Source of the DNA: Alphaproteobacteria bacterium
GTDB lineage: Bacteria; Pseudomonadota; Alphaproteobacteria; UBA6184
Assembly: GCA_030433125.1 (NCBI GenBank)
Contig: JAUIKZ010000006.1
Coordinates: 1 to 27,392 of the forward strand
Direction: 5' to 3'
Length of the DNA: 27,392 nucleotides
Shown in pieces: positions 7,849 to 15,851 of this stretch (positions within the stretch are counted from its first letter, which is position 1; each line of letters opens with the position of its first letter). The position numbers and the translations under genes are program-made. Under the pieces are notes generated by a model. It did no database searches. It was not told the DNA's origin and saw only the letters and a list, made by a program, of their open reading frames with translations.

Positions 7849-9270
7849 ATGAAACAATTTATGCGTTATGTGCTGTTGGCGATTGTACTGTTGGCGCCAG
7901 TGGCGGCCAGCGAGGTTTACAACAAAACAAAAAACAGTATTGTAAGAATTTCGTATAAAGCCAAAGAAACGAAGCAGCCCTCGATGGGACGCATTCCAGG
8001 CTTGCAGTTTTTTTTCGAAGGGCCAGACGGCCAACGGATGCAACCCAGCGCCACACACATGACGGAACAATTTGGCACCGGCGTGGTGGTGAGCGATAAG
8101 GGCCACATTTTAACCAACCATCATGTGATTGAAAAATATGAAGCATCCGAGGGTGACTTAAATATAACCATTGGCGAAACCACTTACACCGCCACGGTGG
8201 TGGGCAGTGATGCGCAATTAGATATCGCCGTGCTAAAGGTAGCCGGCGCGAAAGACCTCAAGCCCATTACCTGGGGCGATGCCAAAAAAGTGAACGTGGG
8301 TGATGATATTTATAGTTTTGGCAACTCTTATAACCACGGCATTCGTTTTGCAAAAGGCATCGTATCTAGCGAGGTGGGTTACATTCCTCGCAGTGCTCAG
8401 GCACCTTATGCCCTTGAGGCGCTGCCGGTGAGCTTTGCCTATGACGATGGTGACTCAGGTGGGGGCATTTTTGATGCGCTTGGTAACCTGATTGGGCTCA
8501 ACTTTGGCGGCGTGCGTTTGGATAACCAAATGAGCGGGGGCATCGCTTATGGCATCCCTGCCTATATGATTCAGCAGGCTGTCAATGACCTTATCACCCA
8601 TGGCCAAATTAAACGCGTGAAGCTTGGTATTTCTATCCAACCGGTGAATGAGCGGCTAGCCGAAACGTTAAAGATGGATACACCTAAGGGTGTGTTGATC
8701 AGTGAAGCAAAGCAAGATAGCCATGCCTACAAAGCGGGGCTGCGCGAGGGCGACGTGATCGTTGGTTACAATGGTGCGGAGGTTAAGCACGATCAGCATT
8801 TGCTGAGTTTGGTGCGTCAATCTAAGGTAGGTGATACCCTCAAGCTGAAAGTGCTGCGTGAAACGAAAGAGCTAACCATCGAGATGAAAGCACCAGAGGG
8901 TGTCGGTGATGATGTGACCATCTCCTCTCCGGGGCAGTTGTCTAGCTTTACGCAAGCGGGTGCCGATGTGGCGGGCTTGAGCTTGGCCTCCATCACGCCC
9001 GAGGTGCGCAAGCGCTTTAACCTGAAAAGCGATACCAAAGGGGTAATCATCACCGAGTTTGCTAAGCAGCCGTATCACAAAAAGGTTAACATCCAGCCGG
9101 GTGATATTATTGTGAGCATTGATCAAACCACCATTGAGAAAGTGGAGGATGTGAAAAAACAAATAGAGAACGCCCGCAAGGCCGGTAAAAAGTCGGTATT
9201 GCTATTTGTGGCGCGCCACGCTTCACGGTTTTTTGAGGCCTTCGAAATTGCGGCCGCTGATAAATCTTAG
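7849..9270 (+). CDS. degP: DegP/HtrA-family periplasmic serine protease with an atypical active-site sequence
   Basis: Periplasmic protease that degrades misfolded envelope proteins. The signal peptide MKQFMRYVLLAIVLLAPVAAS is followed by a trypsin-fold domain and two PDZ domains (about residues 255-355 and 375-460). The triad reads His92 (TNHHVIE), Asp125 (LDIAVLKV) and Ser203. The serine sits in DDGDSGGGIF, not the family's usual NPGNSGGPL. The oxyanion-side GNPFG motif is GNSYNHG. The enzyme therefore keeps its triad but has a divergent S1 and activation-loop region. The 473-aa length is normal. AAGGA precedes the ATG, and 12 bases separate it from hflC. Family membership is firm; degP rather than another htrA paralogue rests on the two PDZ domains and operon position. 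Confidence 0.88.
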   Translation: MKQFMRYVLLAIVLLAPVAASEVYNKTKNSIVRISYKAKETKQPSMGRIPGLQFFFEGPDGQRMQPSATHMTEQFGTGVVVSDKGHILTNHHVIEKYEASEGDLNITIGETTYTATVVGSDAQLDIAVLKVAGAKDLKPITWGDAKKVNVGDDIYSFGNSYNHGIRFAKGIVSSEVGYIPRSAQAPYALEALPVSFAYDDGDSGGGIFDALGNLIGLNFGGVRLDNQMSGGIAYGIPAYMIQQAVNDLITHGQIKRVKLGISIQPVNERLAETLKMDTPKGVLISEAKQDSHAYKAGLREGDVIVGYNGAEVKHDQHLLSLVRQSKVGDTLKLKVLRETKELTIEMKAPEGVGDDVTISSPGQLSSFTQAGADVAGLSLASITPEVRKRFNLKSDTKGVIITEFAKQPYHKKVNIQPGDIIVSIDQTTIEKVEDVKKQIENARKAGKKSVLLFVARHASRFFEAFEIAAADKS

Positions 9271-9344
9271 TACCCTAAAAAGTATAGCTGTTAGCGAAAT
9301 GGTGAGCGCATGTGAAAAAGCGGTCCAACACCTAGCAGACTATG

Positions 9345-9365
9345 GCGGGGGCGCCCCACCCCCGT
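9345..9365. terminator. GC-rich hairpin between convergent genes, possible terminator
   Basis: CGGGGG at 9346-9351 pairs with CCCCCG at 9359-9364 around a 7-base loop, with a flanking G-T wobble pair. It lies between the end of degP and the end of the large surface-protein gene, where a two-way terminator would be expected. There is no T-run on either side, so intrinsic termination is uncertain. Confidence 0.35.
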
Positions 9366-9436
9366 CTATATATCGTTCACACTATAGCTCCCTCACTAAC
9401 TACCTATAATCGCATCATTATGCTGAGAGCCTTCTG

Positions 9437-12400
9437 TTAAAACTTAGCCTGCCAGTTTAGTTGGGCGCTCACACCGTTACCGGCATTGTCGCCTTTTACG
9501 CTTGTGCGGAAATGGGTGTCTTTAGTGCGATAATTGACACCGGCCTCCCACTTGATAATGTCAGCTGGCGCCATGTTTTCCGCCATATCAAACCCGCTCA
9601 CCTTAAAGTTAACCGGGGTGTGGTTAAGCGCTTTATAATACGTGGCGCTCGCCCACAAGCTGGTGCGGCTCGACACATCAATGTGTGACTGCACACCAAC
9701 GCTCACGCCCGTGTTGAGGCCGTTTTGGCTCCAGCTGGTGTTAAACATGCCCGCTTTCGGCAGCTTGTTTTTACCCTCCAGCTTATGTTGCATGGCGTTA
9801 AAACTCGCAAACCCTTGCAACGCTTTTGGCCCTAACGCCGCCCCCACGTTAATGCTGGTGTGGTGGCTGTGTTGCGACATTTTGTTAAGGGCTTTTGGCT
9901 TCATATCGTTCATCTGCTGGCTACCCAAATGCGCCGACGCAAAGGCAAAGGCATGGGCCGCCCCCACTTGGTAGGTGGCCTTCACCGTCGGGCCATCACC
10001 AGCGGTAAAGCCCTTGGCGCTGTAGTTAATGGTTGCGTTCAAGCGATGGGCCCCCGCATTAAGCTTAAACTCATAGGCCTTTTCCCCTTGTGGCGCGAAG
10101 GTGGCGGCATAATTTAGGGCTTTAGCCATTGGGGCGGCAAAGGTGCCTGGCCCACTGAGCCCTTCGGCCACCGCGGATGTTATCACGCCTTGAACCTGAT
10201 GCCGTTGGTCTGCCGCCCGCAACAGGGCATCTGGCGCAGCATAACGGTGGCTAAGCGCCTGCGCAAAGGTGGTAGGGGCCACAGGGGCGGCTGTGTTAAG
10301 GGGGCCTGACGTGGGCAGTGGCGCATTTGTAGGCGCGGCAGCGGGTTGCCCTATTGTGAGTGTAATAACCTTTTCGGAGTTTGTATTATTATCATGCATA
10401 TACTCCAACCCATAATCGCCAACGTTTGCCAGCGTGTGTGGGCTACCAGCTGTGAGCACAGTATCGACGCCATATTTAAAGGCATTGGCGATGTTTCCCG
10501 CTTTCACCAATGTCACTGTTTCGTTGGTGCTATTATCCCAGTTTTTATCAATCACAAAGTGAATTGTTGTATTAGCATCGTTATTTAGGTTTAGGAAACT
10601 ACCAGTGCCAGACTTCATGCTTAGCATACCGTCAATAAGGGTCTCCGCGCCCGGCCTTATCACAAACACGGCTGCGCTGCCATCATCCATGGTTACATTG
10701 GCGTTAACAACCGAACCCACGGCGGTGCCTTCAAAGGCGGTGTTGGCTTTAAAGGTGTCGTACCCCTCTTGGTAGGCGAAATAGGTGCCGTCCCCAGTTA
10801 CGTCGGCGCTATCCAACGTGGTAAGAAGGTTGGTGTTAAGCGGGCCGCTGTCTACAAACAAGGTGCCGCCTCTTTCTATTTGCAGGTCAGTGGCTATACC
10901 CACTGCGCCCGCTAGGTAAAGCGATTTCGTAGGCGCTGTGGCACCACCTACATACATCCCATCACCAGTGTAAGTTGCGTCACCAGACATATAATACATT
11001 CCTTTTTCCGCCACAGTTGCGCTGGTATCCAAACCGGCACTACTCACCATATCACTGACGAAGCTTAGCTTGATAAGGTCGGCATCTTGGCGGTAAATGG
11101 CCTTGAAGGGGCCCACATTCACCAGGTGGTCAACGCCCGCAGACAGGCCTCTAAAAGCCCCCGCTATATTGCTGCGCAGCAAGTTCACCCGAGCGCCGCT
11201 AAAGTTTTTATCAATCACAAAATGCGCCGGCACATTCGCCCCGATATTCACGGCGTTGCTGAACCCAACCCCCGTAATGTTGTAGGTGGTGGAGGTGCCT
11301 GCCTCTGTGTGGGTGAGTGTGTTGCTCGTAAGGCTGGCTGCACCACTGTTTATGTTTAAAACCGGAGAGGCAGTAACATTAGTGTTGTCACTGTTTGTAA
11401 TTTGGGTGTCGCCACTGTCTTTGAGATTGGCTGTTAGAGTAGTATTACCATCTGCTGTGGGGAAACCAGCAAGGCCCGTCAGCACAATTTTGTTGCCGTC
11501 ATCTAGAGTTAACGTAATGTCGCCCCCGCTGTAGGCATCACCAATACTGGCAGTGCCTACACCAGTTGTTGTAGCCTCGCCCACAACCTGTTTATCAACT
11601 GTGAAGGTGAGGTTTTGCCCGATAATGAACTTGATTTTTGTTGAATAGTCAACGTCTTGCATCGTCGGTGCCCCAAGATTACCGCCATCGCCAACGCCAC
11701 CGTCAAGGCCATCGCCAGCGCCACTGTCAGGGCTAACGGTAGTATCATGCTCTTGCTGGGTCCACTCAAATTCTTTTGTCTCACCATTCGCTATATTACT
11801 TGCCGCTATAGGTACCGCAGTTGTAAGCGTGCCCATAGACGCATCATAATAAGGCCAGAAATTAACATTAATTGTGTCCCCGTTTGTAAGCCCTGTAGAG
11901 ATATCAGCAGGGGAGGTAATTTCAATTTTGTGCTTATCGGTGCTATCCGGACCAATTTGTGGTTCTATATATGTTAGATTGTTGTCAGCTATAATTGTTC
12001 TAACGCCTCCCTGAACTGTCACCACGCTATTTGCGATTGGGTTATAATCACTTGCCGTAATGGTATAGTTTGTTACGGTACCCGGCTCCGCCACATCAAA
12101 ACTGCCATTCGCCACTGTGGCTGCGCTACCAGCCACATTTATGGTATAGGCGCTTGGGTCAAACTTGGAGCTGTCGGCTGGGATAGCGGCAATCGCAACA
12201 GCTTTACCATTAAGGGTTTGAGAGCCACTATCAGTAACAATGGTGCCATCATCATCTGGGTCATCAGCATTTACTACCACCACACCATTTACATCACCCA
12301 CTTGCAGCATAGCGTCAAGGTTTTGGGCGCCTTCCCGTATGACGAATACGGCCTCGGAGTCATCCTCTAGGGTTAGATTCACATCCGTGATGTAAGAGCC

Positions 12401-15193
12401 CGCCGCGCCATTGGTATCTAAGCTGGTGTTTTCAAATATATTGTCGTAGGTGGTGTTTAGGGCGTAATGACGTTCAGGCGACGGACTGCCAGTAGCTGTA
12501 ACATTAAGCCCACCAGTATAGTTGGGCGCAGACATACCCTCAAACACGGGGCTATTATCTAGCGCACCAGAGTCTACAAACAAACTGCTCCCGCTTTTAA
12601 CAGTAACCGGGCATTGTTTTAGTTTAGCACCCGCTAAATACACGCTGTTGAAGTTTTGGCCGCCTGTTCCAACGTTTAATGTGGCATCTAACTGATACTC
12701 ATGCGTGCCGTAATACAAAATGTTTTGCGTGGTTTGCAGGGCCTCGGGGTTGGTGTACCAAAAGCTGCCTTTGTTTTCGAACACCACATCTATGGTGCGG
12801 TTGGTGTGGAAAAGGGCGGCCTGCATGGCGTTTCCATCTTCACCAATGTTAAACACGTTATTTGCAAGATCCAAGTTAGGGTTAAAGTTCGCCGAAACGG
12901 CCGCGGCATCCACCGCCCCGCCCGGCACGGCAAACGTGCCTGTGATGTTCCCCGCCACCAAGCGCACCGTTTGGCCACGTGGCGCAAAATCTGGCGTGGT
13001 AAGAATATTAAGAGGCGTGGGCGTCGCATCACCCAGCGCAAGCGTGTTTCTCCAATTTGGCCCCACCACTTTCAGGGTATTTCTCGCTTCCGCCGAGATG
13101 GCAGATCCATCGGGCGCCACAACCTCTAGCACATTATCGGCAACTTCATAGGTGCCGGCACCGTAATTCGCCACATATGTAAGGGTTACTTCACCTTTAT
13201 CATTGGTTATGGCTTTAATGGCGGGTGTAAGGGATGCTCCAGCACTATCGGTCAGCTCCACCTCAATCCCCGCTAATGACCTGCGCTCAGCTAGCTCCTC
13301 AGGTGTAATGTTAAGCTTAATGCGTTGGTTGGCACCTAAATCAGTGTCATTTTGAATCAACAAAGGATCTAATGTACCGTCCTCATCAGTGTCAGTATAA
13401 ATCACATCAGCGTTTGCGGCATCATTCAAGCTATATTGTACGCCCGTGACCGTGCCCATTTGCAGCATGGCGGGCAAGCTTGCGGCGCCAGGGCGGATCA
13501 CGAAGGTGGCAGCGTTGGTGTTAGCCGACATATCAACACTCGCTGACACAACGCTGGTACGCGCCTCACCGCCATAAGGCGCATGAGCAATAAAGTCCGC
13601 GAGGGAGGATGGTTCAGGAATACGGTGTGTGCCACCACTTAACTCAGGCTTACCCATAGTAAATGTCATATCAGCCAACTCTACAGAAGGAGTAAGACCT
13701 AGTGTGCCGGTATCAACAACCAAATGCGTATCGGTGAGGGCTGCCACCCCATCTTGGCGCAACAGGCGGCCGCCATCCAAATGCACGGCACTATAACTGC
13801 TGGCATCAGCTGGGAAAGCATTTTCATCGTTTCCATCCGCCTGAGGATAGAACACATTCCCCGTTACGCTTCTAAGCGTTTCGCCTACCCCGCTTGAGAA
13901 ATTAAAGCTCTGCGCCAACGCTGATACACTACGGGCACCGGTAATGTTCAGGGTAAAACTGTTAAATTTGTTGTTAGCAGCATCTTGTACAGCTGCCGCG
14001 TCGTTTGCAAAGCTTAAGGTGTAGCCATCAAAGTTGAAGCTATTGGGTATAGTGTTGTTAGTGGAAGCAGTTCCCGTTACTTTATTATAAAGCGTTAACG
14101 GGTTCATTTTAACGTAAGACTCATCTCGATCATCGGTAGTGAATAGTTTAACGCTTTTTTGAGTTGGCGCATTAAACTGCTTATCAATCAACAGATGGAT
14201 TATGGCATTATCATCAACCTCGAGGGCGTGGCCTTCTTCAAGGCGCACAATGCCATCCGTTAAATTTTCGGCACCCGGGCGAATAATAAAGGTGATGTGG
14301 CCATTAGCGCCAACGGTGGAGGTAATAACATCATCTTTATCAAAATTCGTATCCGTTACACCGTCTTCGTCCACATGGAATTTGAGCACGTTTGTGCTAA
14401 CCTTATCAGCGCCGCCCGTTGTGTCACCTTCGGCGTAAGCCCAATTTGTACCATCATGGGTAACTGGGTAATTATGCAGGTTGTAGGCATCAAACACCAA
14501 AAAGCCGCCATCACCAATATCAAACACAATGTCTTCATAGGTACCATCGGCCACGTAAATAGAAAGGAGGTCCGTGTCCTTGTTACATGTAATTTGGCCA
14601 ATGTGGTGCGTGTACGTTGTATCAACTCCGTCCACCGTTTTTACGAGGTTGTTTGTGTAATCAGCATCACTAGAAAGAATCCACATTTTACTGTAGTTCA
14701 CGGGCAAGGCATCGCGGAAAGCATCAATACCGTCGCTAGAAGGATCTAGGTGAGTAGCAAACTGCTGCTTAAAAGCGTTTTTGTAGTTTGCTAGCAAATT
14801 GGTATGCGCTGTAGAATCAACGCCGGTTGGGACGTTAGTGGAGAGTATCTCATCAATTGAGAGAATACTGCTTCCCGCATCACCCAAGGGGCTGATTTGA
14901 AGTCCTCCAGCCGAAACAGCCGCCGCGCCATGAGCCTTTGACCATCCATCGGTGTCAATGCCTGTTTCACCCGGGGTTAGGTCAGTTGTCGTACGTGCAT
15001 AAGTAGTGGTTGGAGCGGGTGCGGGAGCGGGCGCTGGAGCAGGTGCTGGCGCTGGAGCAGGTGCAGGAGCGGGCGTGGAAGAGCCACCGCCTCCGCCGCC
15101 GCCACAACCAATGGTGGCCAAAGCACTGACTGATATTAAAGCCGACGTTGTTAAAGCAAGTATTTTCTTAGTGTTTTTCATAACTTCATTCAC
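9437..15193 (-). CDS. Giant modular surface protein, autotransporter-like, with lipoprotein-type signal (1918 aa)
   Basis: Probable outer-membrane or surface protein. The N-terminus MNEVMKNTKKILALTTSALI leads to a Cys (about residue 29) in a lipobox-like ATIGC, then seven Gly and a Pro-Ala repeat linker (about 43-61). The passenger carries four copies of an F-V/I-I-R-x-G-A module (about residues 300, 563, 950, 1511), three H-x-x-I-D-K segments (about 332, 1323, 1544) and two or three LFVDSG-type segments. DxDxDG-like acidic loops occur near 603 and 980, and an Ig-like (Big_1-style) stretch near 645-685. From about 1640 the sequence alternates like beta strands and ends in Gln-Ala-Lys-Phe; a terminal aromatic residue is typical of outer-membrane barrels. 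The start is GTG at 15193, with AAGG about 9 bases upstream; an ATG at 15181 is possible. Adhesin or autotransporter function is inferred. Confidence 0.82.
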   Translation of the reverse strand: MNEVMKNTKKILALTTSALISVSALATIGCGGGGGGGSSTPAPAPAPAPAPAPAPAPAPAPTTTYARTTTDLTPGETGIDTDGWSKAHGAAAVSAGGLQISPLGDAGSSILSIDEILSTNVPTGVDSTAHTNLLANYKNAFKQQFATHLDPSSDGIDAFRDALPVNYSKMWILSSDADYTNNLVKTVDGVDTTYTHHIGQITCNKDTDLLSIYVADGTYEDIVFDIGDGGFLVFDAYNLHNYPVTHDGTNWAYAEGDTTGGADKVSTNVLKFHVDEDGVTDTNFDKDDVITSTVGANGHITFIIRPGAENLTDGIVRLEEGHALEVDDNAIIHLLIDKQFNAPTQKSVKLFTTDDRDESYVKMNPLTLYNKVTGTASTNNTIPNSFNFDGYTLSFANDAAAVQDAANNKFNSFTLNITGARSVSALAQSFNFSSGVGETLRSVTGNVFYPQADGNDENAFPADASSYSAVHLDGGRLLRQDGVAALTDTHLVVDTGTLGLTPSVELADMTFTMGKPELSGGTHRIPEPSSLADFIAHAPYGGEARTSVVSASVDMSANTNAATFVIRPGAASLPAMLQMGTVTGVQYSLNDAANADVIYTDTDEDGTLDPLLIQNDTDLGANQRIKLNITPEELAERRSLAGIEVELTDSAGASLTPAIKAITNDKGEVTLTYVANYGAGTYEVADNVLEVVAPDGSAISAEARNTLKVVGPNWRNTLALGDATPTPLNILTTPDFAPRGQTVRLVAGNITGTFAVPGGAVDAAAVSANFNPNLDLANNVFNIGEDGNAMQAALFHTNRTIDVVFENKGSFWYTNPEALQTTQNILYYGTHEYQLDATLNVGTGGQNFNSVYLAGAKLKQCPVTVKSGSSLFVDSGALDNSPVFEGMSAPNYTGGLNVTATGSPSPERHYALNTTYDNIFENTSLDTNGAAGSYITDVNLTLEDDSEAVFVIREGAQNLDAMLQVGDVNGVVVVNADDPDDDGTIVTDSGSQTLNGKAVAIAAIPADSSKFDPSAYTINVAGSAATVANGSFDVAEPGTVTNYTITASDYNPIANSVVTVQGGVRTIIADNNLTYIEPQIGPDSTDKHKIEITSPADISTGLTNGDTINVNFWPYYDASMGTLTTAVPIAASNIANGETKEFEWTQQEHDTTVSPDSGAGDGLDGGVGDGGNLGAPTMQDVDYSTKIKFIIGQNLTFTVDKQVVGEATTTGVGTASIGDAYSGGDITLTLDDGNKIVLTGLAGFPTADGNTTLTANLKDSGDTQITNSDNTNVTASPVLNINSGAASLTSNTLTHTEAGTSTTYNITGVGFSNAVNIGANVPAHFVIDKNFSGARVNLLRSNIAGAFRGLSAGVDHLVNVGPFKAIYRQDADLIKLSFVSDMVSSAGLDTSATVAEKGMYYMSGDATYTGDGMYVGGATAPTKSLYLAGAVGIATDLQIERGGTLFVDSGPLNTNLLTTLDSADVTGDGTYFAYQEGYDTFKANTAFEGTAVGSVVNANVTMDDGSAAVFVIRPGAETLIDGMLSMKSGTGSFLNLNNDANTTIHFVIDKNWDNSTNETVTLVKAGNIANAFKYGVDTVLTAGSPHTLANVGDYGLEYMHDNNTNSEKVITLTIGQPAAAPTNAPLPTSGPLNTAAPVAPTTFAQALSHRYAAPDALLRAADQRHQVQGVITSAVAEGLSGPGTFAAPMAKALNYAATFAPQGEKAYEFKLNAGAHRLNATINYSAKGFTAGDGPTVKATYQVGAAHAFAFASAHLGSQQMNDMKPKALNKMSQHSHHTSINVGAALGPKALQGFASFNAMQHKLEGKNKLPKAGMFNTSWSQNGLNTGVSVGVQSHIDVSSRTSLWASATYYKALNHTPVNFKVSGFDMAENMAPADIIKWEAGVNYRTKDTHFRTSVKGDNAGNGVSAQLNWQAKF
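10530..14300 (-). repeat. Repeated passenger modules inside the surface-protein gene
   Basis: Four diverged copies of a module whose core is FVIRPGA, then L, then ML or GI, lie at about 10638-10670, 12305-12350, 13461-13510 and 14250-14295. Two copies are each preceded by an acidic strand (EDDSEAVFVIR; DDGSAAVFVIR). Several are followed by a DKN/DKQ-containing segment, and the DNA of two of these shares the 18-base stretch GTTTTTATCAATCACAAA near 10542 and 11205. The spacing is irregular (about 260-560 residues), so other sequence is interleaved. Confidence 0.6.
15014..15079 (-). repeat. Six-base tandem repeats encoding a Pro-Ala linker
   Basis: A run of degenerate six-base units (GCnCCn on the minus strand) encodes about ten consecutive Pro-Ala pairs. 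It directly follows the poly-Gly and Ser segment after the lipobox-like Cys. Such repeats can change length by slippage in whole codon pairs, which would vary the linker without breaking the frame. Confidence 0.8.
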
Positions 15194-15305
15194 AGTATTT
15201 TACCTTTACCTTAATTTCTTAGTATTAAAAAAAAGTTAAGCATCGCCATTTAGGATTTAAAGCGCTTAGCTCATAAGCAAGCCTTTTAGCGTACAGCACT
15301 AACCT

Positions 15306-15334
15306 TTGACTTCCGGCGAAAATTAAGCAATACT
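15306..15334 (+). promoter_or_regulatory. Candidate sigma-70 promoter for yajC-secD-secF
   Basis: TTGACT at 15306-15311 (5 of 6 to consensus) and AATACT at 15329-15334 (4 of 6) are separated by 17 bases, 26 bases ahead of the yajC ATG at 15360. AGGAG follows at the proper place for translation. This is the best promoter match in the window. Confidence 0.55.
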
Positions 15335-15359
15335 GCATTTAAAAATTTAGGAGTTTACT

Positions 15360-15848
15360 ATGTTTGGTCTAATACCCGTGTTACACGCCAGTGAAGGCGT
15401 GGCTGCCCCAGCTGGTGGAGGTGCGATGCAAATGATTATCTTGTTAGGTGGTTTTATTTTGTTAATGTATTTATTTATGATACGCCCTCAACAAAAGCGC
15501 CAACAACAGCAAAAAAAGCTGCAAAGCGACCTCAAAATAAATGACTTTGTATTACTTACGTCAGGCATATATGGTCGCATCGCTTCCTTGCCTAGCGAGC
15601 ACACGGTCACTCTAGAAATTGCGTCTGGGGTCATCATTTATGTGGTGCGGTCGCAAGTATTTGCGGTTGTAGATGCGAAAAAGGAAGGGGTGGATTTATC
15701 AGCCGCCAGCGCGCATACAGCTGTAGCGACAACGCCCGAAAAACCAAAAGCAAAAAAACCGGCGGCCAAAAAAGCCCCCGCGAAAACAACCACCAAAGCC
15801 CCCAAAGCAGCGGACAATAAAACAAAAACAGAAGAAAAAAGTGAGTAA
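15360..15848 (+). CDS. yajC: YajC, accessory subunit of the Sec translocon, with a long basic tail
   Basis: Small inner-membrane protein that binds SecDF and the SecYEG translocon. A short N-terminal segment leads to a single membrane span (MIILLGGFILLMYLFMI, about residues 23-40). The family-typical RPQQKRQQQQKKLQ follows, then a small domain with DFVLLTSGIYGRIASL. At 162 residues it is longer than the usual 85-120. The extra part is a Lys/Ala/Pro-rich tail from about residue 125 (KAKKPAAKKAPAKTTTKAPK), probably disordered and cytoplasmic. AGGAG lies 8 bases before the ATG. It is first in yajC-secD-secF, a standard order. Confidence 0.94.
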   Translation: MFGLIPVLHASEGVAAPAGGGAMQMIILLGGFILLMYLFMIRPQQKRQQQQKKLQSDLKINDFVLLTSGIYGRIASLPSEHTVTLEIASGVIIYVVRSQVFAVVDAKKEGVDLSAASAHTAVATTPEKPKAKKPAAKKAPAKTTTKAPKAADNKTKTEEKSE

Positions 15849-15851
15849 ATC

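Noticed and set aside
12701..13151. Overlapping plus-strand open frames of about 142 codons
   Set aside because: They are antisense to the large surface-protein gene, have basic low-quality composition and no known domain.
15006..15239. Plus-strand open frame encoding Gly-Ala repeats
   Set aside because: It is the complement of the Pro-Ala linker and poly-Gly codons of the surface-protein gene, with no ribosome site of its own.
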